The notes under the pieces are model-generated. The model searched no databases. It saw only the letters and a list, made by a program, of their open reading frames with translations, and was not told where the DNA came from. 64,000 nucleotides of DNA from the NCBI GenBank assembly GCA_033439265.1, contig JAVTVX010000016.1:19080701-19144700 (forward strand). The letters run 5' to 3'. Source of the stretch: Dillenia suffruticosa (Eukaryota; Streptophyta; Magnoliopsida; Dilleniales; Dilleniaceae). A program made the translations under genes and the position numbers. Positions 10,308-23,700 of this stretch are shown here, in pieces (positions within the stretch are counted from its first letter, which is position 1; each line of letters opens with the position of its first letter).

Positions 10308-13300
10308 TGCTATTTTCCAGTCAGGACAATGACAGCCAACAGATTCGTTTAACCGGTAAAGATTCCATTGACAAGGAATGCACCAGTTCTTGGAGTTATT
10401 GCAGTGCCATGAAACTTCTCCATGCTATTTCATATGCAATGCACATGCCCCTAGAGAAACAGTAGAAGTTGTAAGCTCTTTTAAAATCATTGTTGTGGAG
10501 AATGCATATCTTGAGCAAATTTTAAGGTATACTTTGAGTCCGATCATTGTTTTTCTTTCTGTTAGAAACTGCTGTGTGCGGCCACTAATTGGGGCTATTA
10601 GTTTCACCTTGCCATAAACCTTACTTTATACACCATAAGTAGGATATCATTTTGCCTCAAAGGTGTACAATTCACAGCTACCGTCTCTAGACTATTTGTA
10701 AATTTATCGGATAGATATACTTTCATTTAAAAGGAAGCCAGTTGAGTGTCATTTCTTGTTCTATTTTCGTTCTTCTTCTTGTTGCTGTTGATATGGCATC
10801 ACGATAACTGAGGATGATGTAAATTGTGCTGCATAGCCAAGTTATGTTTATTACTCTGGTGGAGGTCCTAGAGCAAAAGTATCAGATTGATGTGTGCTAT
10901 CCCCAATGTTTGTCAGGTCAGTATCAAGTAATTACCGGATAAAGTAACCTCATTGTATTATACTTTAGTTTGGATGTGGTTGTGGCTTTAGTTTGGATGT
11001 GGTTGTGGAAGTATTTTTGACCCTCTGCTTCTGAGAAATTTTCTGTTTCCATCTGCTGTTACCAGGATTGGTACATGGTAACTGTAAATTGTGGTACCTA
11101 TAAAATTCAACACACAATAGAAAGCAAATGTGCACTTCAGCATGTTTCCTTGTGTTGGTGTTACTCTGAATGGGCATATCGTGGAGCATGAACTTTACGG
11201 ATCAGAAGTAGACCAAGAGTTTGGTGATAATTGTGTCTGCCCGTGCTTTGTCTTTCGGTCCACAAGATTTTCTATAAGAAGGTTGTTGTTATAGAATGGT
11301 ACAATTGCAGATGTTGCAAAACTTGTGACATTGGTGACAGTGATAGAATAGTTGATGCCTACTTCACTCTGGTCATTGTTCCGTTGGGTGATTCCAATAT
11401 TTCTGATTCTTACTATTTTTTTTGAGTTCCATGTGTCTCCGTGTCATGTTAGAGACCAAACATCCTATATTAGGGTGTGAGTACTTTTGCAACAAACCCA
11501 TAAATAATAGGTTTAGCACAGGTTGAACAAATGACCTTTAAGCATAGGATTTGTTTTTTTGTGTTCCAGAGGTTCTAGAAGGCCTAACTTAGTTGCTTGC
11601 TCAACTTTTGTTTGTTACTTTCCTATACCGAAAGTAAGACATAGAAATGCATTAGAGCTGACTATTAAAGCTTCGAAGCAGCCCTCATGCTTTCCAGAAC
11701 CTCGATGACAGTGTTAGACATCTTGAATGCATCGAGTGCAGCTGGGATCGTAAAAATTAGCTTTTGGAAATGCAGAAAGATTACTTTGAATGGGGCCACT
11801 TGGGTAGGAAAAAGGAAAGCTAAGGAAACCGTTCCTTCCAGGAGTGCATCGAACATAGGGTGTAGAAGCCATTCTTGATGAACTTGACTAGTTGTCTCTC
11901 TTTTCTATTGTTTGGTTGGGGATGGAACCACAATGTTCTGTCGTCTGCTGTGTTTTTCACCTTTAGTCACATGCAATTTTTAAATAGTAGTCTGAAAAGA
12001 TGGTGGGGAAGACAGTGGTGATAGAGTTTATTGAATGGAAGTTCTACAAGTCAAAAGGAGAACCCAAAAAGTTTTTGTGAAATCATATTGTTGATTTGAT
12101 AAAGTTTTCCATGGTGGCCTTTTTATCATATAAAAACTCCTTTGCCATCTTCCTCGAATAATTGCTTGATTAGCAATCCACCACTTGTGAGTTGCTTTTT
12201 GTTCCTTTCAAAAAAAAAAAAAAAAAAAATTCTTATTGATGAAAGGGCTCGGTCAAAATTTATGAGAATGTTTTTTCAGAATTGATGATAAATTGGCTGG
12301 GGCAGAAATGGGAAAACATTTCGTCTTCTGCTTGGTTAATACTCACCTTTTGTGAGATTGCATTGGATGGGAGGGATTGAGATGGGAATGGGGTGGAATG
12401 AAAATTTTAAAAAATGTATGGGCATAAAGTTGAAAAAAGAATTTATCAAAATTTTCATCTTCATCTCCGAAAATAGAGGTTGTCTCATTATTATCCCCAA
12501 ATGAGACATTTTCTTCTTCTTTTTTTTTTTGTCTCTATTTTCGTAACTAATATGATATTTATTGTCTCATATTTATCCCTATCACCTACTGATGTGTATT
12601 ACAATTTGCTGTTAAATACCCAATATGGTTTTTTTTAGGATATAAGAAGATGCAATCAGACGAATCGAATCGAAGAATGGATAATGAAGATGGGAAGATT
12701 CTATTGCTTGAGTTGTTCCTAAGGGACCCTACATGGCTTCTTATGTGCTCATCTAACGTGCTACGACTAAAATTATATTAAAATTTTAAAATTTAAAATT
12801 ATTTACAGTAATTACAGGTTAAAAAAATAGGTATATTGAATGGGTGAAAGATGTAGACTTTTTGGAAGATCGATGGGAGAGATGAACCAAAAGAGATTGT
12901 CATCCGGTTGCGAAGGAACAAGGGTGATGAGGAAAGTGAGGATATCAATAGAGATCTCAATTGAATATTAATTTTTATTTACTCATGTTGAAAATAATTG
13001 AAAGAGAAAAACTCAGAGAAAAAAATTAAAATTGAAAAAAAAAAAAGGTCTTTAATTTGATTAGAATGTTAGAAAGGTTGCTTATTTCTTGAATCAATGC
13101 TTAAAATGAAGGAGATAACAATCTGATGATTAAAAGAGAGGAAACTCATTCAACCGGTTGAACCGTCATTCAGTAAGGTTGATAGTCCGAAAAAACTCTC
13201 GAACTAAACTAAATCAGTCAAACTGTCTGAACTAACCAAACACAAAAATAAGAAAAAGGGAAAAAAAATTTTGGCACATTTTTTTAGTAATGGAATCAAT

Positions 13301-13584
13301 TAATTTAGGTAAATTAATCAACAAAAGCCCTGTATCCCTATTTATCTTGTGATTGTAACTAAAGGTGCATGGGTTAGGTCGGGTATCCCTGTTTATATCC
13401 ACTGTGCTCCTGTACTCTTGAAAAATGATGGACCCGACCCGTTTTAAAAATTTAGTAGTATCCGAGCGGTTGGATACAAATATTGACAGGTATGCAGCTG
13501 TAGACACGACAAGTTGGGTATAAATATTAGCCCAGAACAAAACATATCATTTTTAAGGCCCAAAGCATGCCTAAAGTCCAAAAG

Positions 13585-13618
<34 letters not shown>

Positions 13619-13948
13619 CTCATCGGTATTTAAAATTATATTTTAATTAATATAATTTACTAAAATAACATAGATTAAGAATTGATCGTAAAAAAAATTC
13701 ATATGTTTTAAGAAAATAAATTGGAGCTCCACTATTTCAACAAGAAAAAAAAGAACAAATGTCAAAAGATATATATATATATATATAGATATATAGATAT
13801 CTAATCATTAAGAGGACGGGGTCAATTTTACTGGTCTGGAATTATTGGACCCAAGACTCGATTAGTAACATCGGTTTTAATTTTTTTTAACTCGGTTTGT
13901 ACTTGTAATATTTATTAATTTATTGACAAACAAATTGAGTTGAATCAG

Positions 13949-13989
<41 letters not shown>

Positions 13990-14560
13990 TGTAATGTAGT
14001 AAATAATTTATACTGTTTTAATTGTCACTCACATTTTTTGGGTACAGTTTGTAATTCTTTTTTTTTATTCATAATAAACTAGTTTCAATTTTGATAATAA
14101 TATATATTTTTTTTATAACCGACCGATATCTATAATTATATTTTAACTAATCGAATGTTGTCGAATTCAATTTATGGAAAAACTTTCAAATTTAACACTT
14201 GATTAATAGAGTTAACATTGTTACTCATTAAATCAACGGTTATTCGGTGAGGGTAAATATTATTATTTTTACTTTATACGTAAATATGTAAATATTATGC
14301 ATTTTTTTTTTAAATAAGATAAAAGATTGGGAAGATAAGGTGGCCCGCTCAATGATGGAAAAGCGCTTTAAAGCAGTTACCTGAATTTTCATTCTGAGCC
14401 TTCCCTGGCAACATTGCCATTGTCTGCGGCATCATCATCAGCCCATTTATCAACCCCTTCCTTCCCCTCGTACTAAAGGTTTTTGTCCAATCTAAAATCC
14501 ACTCTTATCTATTTTCGTCTACGTTGGCAATAATTGGTGTAATTCTTTCAGAGTGCCACG
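10308..14560. other. Intergenic between the DUF668 and myotubularin genes
   Basis: The first few hundred bases are likely 3' UTR. No coding exon can be supported. Short frames near 11665-11878 have no recognisable motif. Present are an A-tract at 12210-12229, a T-tract at about 13588-13613, a TA microsatellite near 13952-13984, and two related short repeats (see 13588-13690 and 14104-14165). Confidence 0.5.
13588..14165 (-). repeat. Two related T-headed short repeats (13588-13690, 14104-14165)
   Basis: Both begin on the + strand with a T-tract followed by 'tttataac', then a similar block of about 35 bp ending 'attatattttaaytaat'. Read on the minus strand each ends in GTTATAAAAAA, as does the SINE at 38367-38449. 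They look like 3' ends of retroposons inserted in minus orientation. Heads are not recognisable. Confidence 0.4.
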
Positions 14561-14687
14561 TGTAAGTATTGCATCCGATTGCGTGCTGTGTATGCCCCAC
14601 ACAAACTTTCCTTCCCTTATAATCCAACAACTCCAAATTCAAACCCAACCTTTACTTCAACCTCTCTCCCTCTCCCTCTCTCTCTCT

Positions 14688-14730
14688 CGATCTCGACCTC
14701 GACCTCGACCTCGACCTCGACCTCGACCTG
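14688..14730 (+). repeat. (CTCGAC)n hexamer array just before the myotubularin start codon
   Basis: About seven hexamer units end 5 bp before the ATG at 14735. The region from 14660 is CT-rich. Because the unit is 6 bp, length changes keep all frames, and no stop arises in any frame of the array. An ATG at 14590 would start an overlapping out-of-frame reading if the transcript begins upstream of it. Confidence 0.85.
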
Positions 14731-14734
14731 CCGC

Positions 14735-17700
14735 ATGGCCGCACCAAGACCGCGCCCCCGATCCATGTCTCTCCGCGATCCCGAAATTCGCTTCTCTGAG
14801 TCGGATAAGATGGAAAGTGCCGGTAGTTTCGACGCTCTTGAATGGAACAAATCTGAGGTTTTCCTCTCTCTGTCTTTCCTCATCTAGGGCTTCTGTTCTC
14901 TCTCTTTCTCCCCCAATTTATCGATTTGTGTCTTGAATTTGTGATTTGCAGCCTGTTGCAAGGCCGGTTTCACATGACGTGCTCAAATTCCTACTCGAAG
15001 CCGAACAGGTCATTGTTGAGGTATATCGTTTTATGCTGCAGAATTTCATTTTGAAGTAGTTTAAATTAGTTGATGTGAATTGTGTTTGGAACCAGTTGTA
15101 TGTGAGGACTTGAGTCGAATTATTGAGAAAGTTTCAGAGTTTGTTTAGAAGGGAGACTATTATTATTATTTGGAACCATGCGACATAGACTAATTTGGTT
15201 ATATGCTAGGGTTTGGACTTTTTCTAGGGCATCAACATTTCTGGCTGGAGAATTTCTTATGGTAGCAAATATGGAAAGAAATGTTGTTTATTATCTCCAA
15301 ATTTATTGTAGTTTTGCAAGTGTAAAACCATTGTTCTACTGGGGTTGAGACTATTCTTGGTTGCACCGGTTTCTTGAAATCCTCTCTACGCTAAAATAAA
15401 GTGATGCCCTCATAATGTAGAATGCAGAAGGAGAGAAGGAGAACAGGGAGAGGAGGAATTATGGAGAAAGAAACCAGGAGAGAGAGAGAGAGAGAGAGAG
15501 TATAAAGGGAGATTTTTGATTCACAATAAATGGAGTAGATTGACGCAACAAAGTTAATTTTTGATTCACATTCGATGGAGGAATTTCACAATCAAGAGAG
15601 ATTATTAATGAAAATTTTTTAAAGCTCAACATTGTATTTATTCAGCAAATCACAATTTGTTTGTGTGAGAGTACTGATGGAGGAAACTTTCCTGTTGTTT
15701 CTCTTTCAATATTCGTAAGCAGCCATTGATTTTGTTTAATAATATAATTTAATGGGCCTGAAACCCCGAACTGATATGAACTTGGAAGAACCGGGACCGG
15801 ACTGACCTTCCTGGTTCTCCTCCCACACCATCCATAATTACCCTTTTCTCAAGATAAACAAAGAATTCATTAGATCAGAGACGAGTATTTACAATGAGGA
15901 TGATAACACATTGTCAAAGGGAAATAAAAGAATGAAAAGAGAAAAAGAGGGCAGGAGTCTTCAGAGAGATGCCCTCCAATCTCTTTTTTTTTTTACATCT
16001 GTAAAGGGAAAGCCTCTTTTCTTTTTTATTTTAAAAGGACCCTTCCATAACTAACCAAAAGAAATTTAAAGAAATTGGCTTTCAGCTTTACCCTTGCTTT
16101 GTAAAAAAAATCTATCTACTCTTTTGGTGGCAAAAGGAAAAGGGTAAATTGATAACTTTATTGGACCATATACATTGATTTTTGCCATTGGACAGATTGT
16201 TAAAACGGGAGTCACGGATGACTAATTACGGATTCATAGCATCATTTAAAGGTTTGTAATGTTTATCACTGCCTGTTTACGATACAGAGGCAAACTGGGA
16301 ATTTGTGAACTATTCAATGGCTTGTAATTCTTGGGAATGTGGAATTAGTGCAAATCCAGGTTTTCATGCTCATCCACGAGTATCATCCATGATGTTGTGG
16401 GGTCCTTTTGGTGGACTTAGCTAACTACAACGTGGAGAAGCTAGCAATGGCAAGATTATCGATGTCTTTGGGAGTGAATGAATAATGGATAGTGCTTAAG
16501 GGATGGTATGGTAGAGGCAAGCGGAGATGGTATAATTTGAGCATCCTGGGCATATGGCTAAGATTCTTAATGGAGTTGGCTGAGTTGGATGGCAGCAAAC
16601 AGAAGTGGGTGTTTCTCATCATTAAAGGTGGAGGATCTTGCTTGGCCTAGGCTAATTTGAGTGAACAAATGGTCCTTTCTACAAATGAGATCGACATGTT
16701 TTAGGAAGACGCCTCATTAATGTTGAACTTTTACATGCTTGCTTACGGCAGCTAAAGCTTATTTCTAGAGAATCCTTCTTAAAGTAATGCCCTGTCACTG
16801 TGGGACGGTTCTTATTTACCTTGGATGGTAAAGTGTCATTATCTTGACTTGCCCCCGCTCAGTTAGAAGCTTGCTTTCAACGAGGTGTTTTGCATTCCTT
16901 AGGTGTTCTCTGAAGAGGTTGAGATGCTAGGATGCACATACGCACAGCCTTGTGCTTCACTACCATGACCCATGCCACAAGCATGAGAGAAGATGCCTCT
17001 TGGTACTCATAAGGCATTGTCCTTTATTAGAGTTTGTTTTGTAAGGTCGTTTGGACTGTTCGAGCTTTGTTTTGTGAGGTCCTTTGTACTGTTTGAGCTT
17101 TGTCTTAGAGACAAATGGTATCTGATCAAGAAAAAGGTGCATTGGCATTGGGTAGGGTGCATATATCATTATCTTTGAGGGGTTTATATTGTATAGTAGT
17201 CACCCACTTACTTGCCAAGCCAGTGAATACACCAAAACACAAGGATCTTGAAGTCTTGATAAGTTCTTATTTTGCTCATAAAAGAGCTCAAGTACTGTCT
17301 TGGAATGGGCATGGCAAGAGGAGACCAAAGTCCTTGCTCAGCTGAGCTTGCTGGGTCTTCTGGGTATCAAGACAGATCACGTTGTGCTGCTGTCTTGCAT
17401 GAACAAGCCACATGTTATTTGTGCCTTAGGCATGGAAGCATATGGTAGTCTTGTGAGCAAGAATAGCACTTCTGGTTGATCATGCTAGTTACATGTGTCA
17501 AGTTGCAAGTTTCGGGCTTCTGTGAGAATTTAATTTGGAAACAGTACATTTAGTGAGTTCATTGTAACCACAATGTTGCCGATACATACATGTGCACAGA
17601 ATCAGGCAAGAGTGGATAAGTAGAGAGGTGCTGCTAGAGTATTATGCAACTGAAAATTCCAAGTGGGAAGGAAATTGTATAAAACTGTAACATGGCTGGA

Positions 17701-20700
17701 AAATGCTTTATGGGGTGATGATTTTGGTATCCAGAAAACATTTACAACAAATGAGTTTTTCAGACACATCATCACTAGGTATTAATGGTTTAACTCAAAA
17801 AATTAAAGGACCTTTTATGCCAAGAAGATCTGATATTAGATAAAAGTCAGACGTAGCTCACAGTTGAGGTAAATGATAAACTTACAATATAGTTTGGTTG
17901 TTTGCCAAAGAAGACCTTTTGAGCGCAACAATAGATACACGAATCCAAAATTAATTACAGATCAGGTGTAGCAAATTATGAAAGAATCTATCTTTGATGT
18001 TTATGCATATTGAGATCATTTGCTGATTTCTTGAAATCTGGTTTCAGGGATATGGTGTCGTTCTTGTTAATACTGATGAGGCAGGAACCCTGTTAGTAAC
18101 CAATTTTCGTCTTCTTTTTTTGGTGAGTTGTGCACTTTAATTTTCTGTCTATAAATATGTTCTTTCAGATTGTGTAATCTCATCGACTTTAAATTTTATT
18201 ATGCCATTGTACTGGGCTTAATTTGGCAATACATGCTGTATGAAGTTGTATCAAGTCATATATCCTATTGAGCATGAGTAAAGCCCCAATTTAAAATTGA
18301 ACCACAGAACGAACATTGCGTAACATCTGACTTGGATCAGATATTTCAGGGTTTGTCTCTCACATGAATCGAGTCAAAGAATTTGTGATTATTCTAGTAT
18401 TAGGATCCAGGTCCTGATCAAGTGTCAGCACCTCTCTTTGTTTAAATTCTGCTTCAAATCCACATGTAACCATTTGTGGGGCTCAGCCTGCATTGTTGGG
18501 TTGAGATGGATTTTTCATCCTTGCCCTCCATTGGATTTTGTTCCCGATAGTGGTATTCAGAATGCTTATGTATGATCTTGTTAAGATTTGCCTTGGATTT
18601 TCAAGTAAATCTCTGCATTGCCCATCACGAGGATTAAGTAGAACATGCTCCCAGTTTTTTATCCAGTTTGGTTTTAAGAATTATAATAGTAAACCTTTTG
18701 CCTATTGTGAAACGATCAATTGCTCGAAAAACTGAGGATGGTGGGGATTGGTGCGAATTTATTTGATACCTTTACACGTTCATTTCTTGTTTGGTACCAT
18801 TTCACTAGCTTTGATTACGGGTAACAAATTTTGGTATCAGTTCTTTTCTCTGTTTATCTGATGCTTTTCTTTGTTGTTTTAGAGCGAGGGAACAAGGAAT
18901 GCCATTCCACTAGGCACAATACCACTGGCCACAATTGAAAAATTCAGCAAACTAGTGAGTGAAAATTATAATTCTGCTTCTTCTCTCTCTTTTTCTCTCT
19001 CTCCCTAATAGGAAAAGAAATTGTATTAACTGTATTGAATGTACAGAAAACTCCAAGGATGAGAAATGTGCATACTTCTTGATTTCAAATTTAAGTTGCC
19101 CTGTTACATGTTTACAGCCAATATCCTATGATTTCACCAATCTGACATTTATGTTGCACTAACAAGAGATATATGAAAGAATTTATTATAGAAGGAAAGA
19201 AAGAATAGTAAGATGAAGAGTATAGGATATCCTTTTCAGACAATAATAAAAATAGTAACCGATGCACTCAAAACTGTTAGAACTTGACTACATAATGCCA
19301 TCAAATTGCCTTCACCATCCCCTAAAAAAATTCCTATAAATACTCTGGTGGTTAGAGACCACAAGTTGTTAAAATAATTTTATCTGGTATCAAGTGGATG
19401 ATTTTACTTCTAAAACATTTGGTTTTTCCTTCCAAATAGATGCACCGAAGGACTACCAACTTTGCAGAACTCTTGATGCGTGACTGAGGTGCAAATAAAG
19501 CAGGTTGTCAGTTATCAAGTGTATGAGATGGATGAGCGCATTGAGTCCACCAAGAAAACTCTTGGAACACACAAAGAAGAGAAAAACTCTTGAGGGGAAT
19601 ATTATTTAATCATAAAAGCGGCTCCCCTTACAAATCTTAGCAAGCGTGTTTATTGGGCTAGATACCCTAGAACATAGAAGGGGAAAATAAATCAAATATA
19701 GAAGCTAGACTCTTTATTAAAGACAAATGCTAAGAAACTACCAAATAACAATGTGCAAGTGAACAATTTAACACTCCGAAAGGACTTCTAAATTTGCATA
19801 ATCTTGCATAACATCATGGTTCTGCACACATTTGTCTTGAATGGCGATCCTGGGCTAAAAATGGCAACTGCTGGGATAAAAATGTGATCACCGATTATGC
19901 TAATTGGACAATTTCTCTTGCCTTTGCTTGAATTTTGACTTGCCTAAACATTCCAAGGATTTCGCCCCATGTGCCCCTCAGTGTTTTAAAGGCACAAGGC
20001 ACTCTTGTGGAGCTAAGGGCCTCTATTGCCCAAGGCACTAGGTGCCACGAAAGATCCTCGAAGTAAGGTGCCCCTTAGAAATTCTAATTTCCAAATTCAA
20101 AATATAGCTGAAAAATTGTCTAAAAGTCATAACTAAAACCAATCTAAAAGTTAGAAGTTCTATGCCTCTGACATTATAAAAGAAAAGGCATAAAAATGAC
20201 ATGCATTCAATAGAGAAAGCAAAAATAGTATCAAGTTAATTCATACTTCCAAATGCCTATTTCCTTTTTAGATGATAAAACTTAGATATAAATGCTAAAA
20301 TTATTAAGATCTAAGGCCCTAATCATCATTGTCAAAAAGAAATATAGAATGAAGAGAGTTATGGTTCTCTTTTCCTTCATATATGTAGATTACACCCTAG
20401 ACCATATATATATAAGAGTTCTAGAATAGGAAGATAACCAAAAGAAAAGGAATAAAATAACCAAAAGACCATATATATAAAGACTGACTGAAACGGAAGA
20501 GGTTCTCGCCTTGGTGCCTCTAGTGCTTCAGCAAAGACATGAGCGCCTCTTTTAAGGCACCAGGGTAGGCGAGGGTTCCGCGACCGGTGGCGCCCAACAC
20601 CAGTGCCTCTGCATCAGCTCTAGCCATTTTCATATCTTTGCTTTGACCAAAATGAACTCATGAAGATTTCTACGAGCAACTGAATAGGTCTGCCCACAAA

Positions 20701-23700
20701 TATTGAGCAACTTAATGGTGTTGAAACTAATGATTTCTTGTTGCACTACTTTTGGACATGCCCAATGAAGTCTTGTTTGGCCTCTTTGCCTAAACCAATA
20801 AACCTAGAAGTGCAAAGGCCTAGCAGAAACTCCTTAGAAATACCAAAAAACAATTATTCAGGGAGATTTTCATCTTCCAAATGTAGTCAACATAAAAGGA
20901 AGCTGTGATTTCAAGCTCCTGAGAAATACCTCAAGAGATACTAAATCCTCCTATCTAAGGCATTTGAAAGATGAAATAATTGGATTGAATTTGACAAAGT
21001 GTGAATGCTGGAACTTTTTAATCATTTAAGGTTTGGATAAAAATGAAAGTTCCTTGAAAGGAATGCATCTGCATAAGAGACAAATATAATAAGGTTGAAA
21101 GACAATAATTTAGGAAAGAGTATAATAGAATCTTACTGATTGATCTAGGAAAGCTTATAGAAAGAACTATCACCAACCCTTATATCCTCCCCAAAGAAAA
21201 GAACACTTGTCCTCTTCCCACTTCAAATGGCATTTGAGGTGATGCTTGGCAAAGCTTTCCTCCTATTCATGTCACTGGAAAACTAATTTAGTATTTTGTG
21301 AGGCTGAAGATACTTCATCTTAACCTCATTGATTTTATGCTTGACTGTGTGCTTGTTTAATGATGCAAATATAATTAACACATGCTGGTATAAAGCTGAG
21401 TTCATTTTATTATTCGCTGGCAGGTTATGAAACCTTCATCAGCTCCTCGTCAGCATGAGAAGACTCGACCAAAACGACTTCTTCAAGTCATTGGTAAATT
21501 GTCTGTACTACATTTAATCTTATTGTCAAATCAATTGATCTTTACTTGGGAACTTTTTAATGGGTTGTGTCCAACATGAAATTGGCAGTGAAAAAAAAAA
21601 CGTGATTCAAGTACTAGATCTTTGCTTCGGTAATTTTAATTAACATGGGAGATTGTTGTTTGTTCATGACTGAGGCTCATGAATGAATTTTGATTCTGAA
21701 AGGATGACCTTGACCTTATGTGTTCTTGTGTCTCCTTTTGTCATTTTCTCACTCATCCCTGATATCACTCGCATCATTAATTATCTAGTTATGTATCCCC
21801 TGTATGACAGGTCATCTGCATATGACATTCTAAAATTAGTTCATTAAAATTTAAATTGAGCCTAATGTTTCTTCATACCTTGCAGGAAAGGACATGAGGA
21901 TTATTGTGTTTGGTTTTTGCCCTCGAACAAAGCAGGTATTTCATTTCATTTCTCTCCTTAAATCTTGAAAATTATAGCACAATGCTATGTTTATCTGTCA
22001 TGTTCCATGTACATATTCTTACGTGCTATCATACAGTTAGAATCATGGTTGTATTTCATCGTTTTTTTTTTAAATACTCATTTAGTATCTAGCGCATTTG
22101 AAGATGGTGCCTCTACTTGTTATTGCTACTTATTCCACCTCTTGTTGAATAAACTTAGTTGAAATCGGGAAGGGTTGGTTGAAAGGACTGAGAAGTGGCT
22201 GCAGCATGCAAAAGGGATTCCCTATCAAGGGGGGGAAGGCAAATTCTTATTTATATCACTCTCCAACCTTGTAGGGTATTTGGGTATTTACGTATCTCCT
22301 TCCTATCCCTTTCATAGTGGCAAAGGAATTTGGAGAATTTAGAAGTTCTTGTTGGGTGATTGGGAGGGAGTCCTCAAGTAGGAAATGTTCAGAACAAAAA
22401 ACTTGCAATTATTTGATGCCGCATTCCTTCAATGCAGAAAAACATTTTACCTTCCTTGTCAGGCCAAAGTGCACAAGATGGACATCCCATCAAGTCATCT
22501 TCTACATAAAATTTATAATGGGTTCATCAAAAACTGCTTGTTATGCCAACATCTGAGGCAATGCCATCCTGTAATGGCATGGAAGTATTGCAGCAAGTCT
22601 AACTATCAGGGAAATCTTTCACCTCAGATTGCTGAAAGAAGCTTGGGTTACAATTACCATCCTTCTTACTGCCTTAGTGCTCATAATGTCTTTTATTTAT
22701 TTTTCTCTGGGTCTTCATATGGTAATTTTTTTTAATTCTGAAATACGTTTCTGACCCGACCAGAACTTGTCTCAAACAAGTTAGGTTGCAGTTCTGCAGG
22801 ACAGAACAGAAAGTTCAAGATGATACAGGTTGGCTTTGTTTTATAGGAAAACAGCAGCATTCGATTGCTTAGGATGATGTTTTTCACTGACTAATGCTGC
22901 TTTTGAAATGCTTATTTCCATATGGTGTTCTGTTTTTCTTGTGCTTTCTTACTTTCCTTTGGAGGATATTTTGTACCCCTTCTATAGTTTTGTAGTTCTT
23001 TTTCTTCTCTTCTAATTGAATCACACTTTTATATGGAAAAGGGTAATTTTATAAGCTATTTTTTTCATCTACTGTCCAAGGTACTTATTTATTTATTTTT
23101 TACATATAATTAGATTAGTATTATGAACAAATTCTTACGGAAGAAGACCAAAATCTGAACCATCTTTTGTTTATGCATCGCAGAGACGAGCTGTATATGA
23201 TGCATTAATTAGGTGTACAAGACCAACAAGGCTATGGGATCTCTATGCTTTTACTTGTGGTCCTTCCAAGTTTAGTAATATCAATCCGAAGGTGCAGCTG
23301 CTAAATGAATATTTTAGGCTTCTTGGACTAGGCTCTTATCATGCATCAATTGGTACCATAGAAGATGGATCATACACACTATCAAATGAATGGTGGAGAA
23401 TCTCTGATGTAAATTATAATTATTCAATGTGCCCGACTTATCCATTCTCCTTCATTGTGCCAAAATGTATTAGGTAAACGTTGGAATCTGTCACTGGTAG
23501 TTCAAATTGATGTTGGTCTTCTTTGAATGAAAGTGATTTCCAGAATGTGTCAACCTTTTTATTCTCATGTGTCTAACAACCTTACCACACTGCTGATGCT
23601 AGTGATGAGGAATTGTTACAGGCTTCCTCTTTTCGTGCAAGGTCCCGGTTGCCTGTAATTTCATGGTGTCACCCAGGTGCTTAATCCATTGCAATATTCT

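Noticed and set aside
11665-11878. Overlapping short frames on both strands (about 63 codons)
   Set aside because: The composition is less AT-rich than the flanks, but no family is recognisable and no start or splice context stands out.
13232-13540. 102-codon minus-strand frame
   Set aside because: No motif, no splice support, and low-complexity surroundings. Probably chance or decayed repeat.
14553-14936. Arg-Pro and Ser-Thr repeat frames near the myotubularin start
   Set aside because: They are alternative readings of the hexamer array. The frame from ATG 14735 alone matches the myotubularin family.
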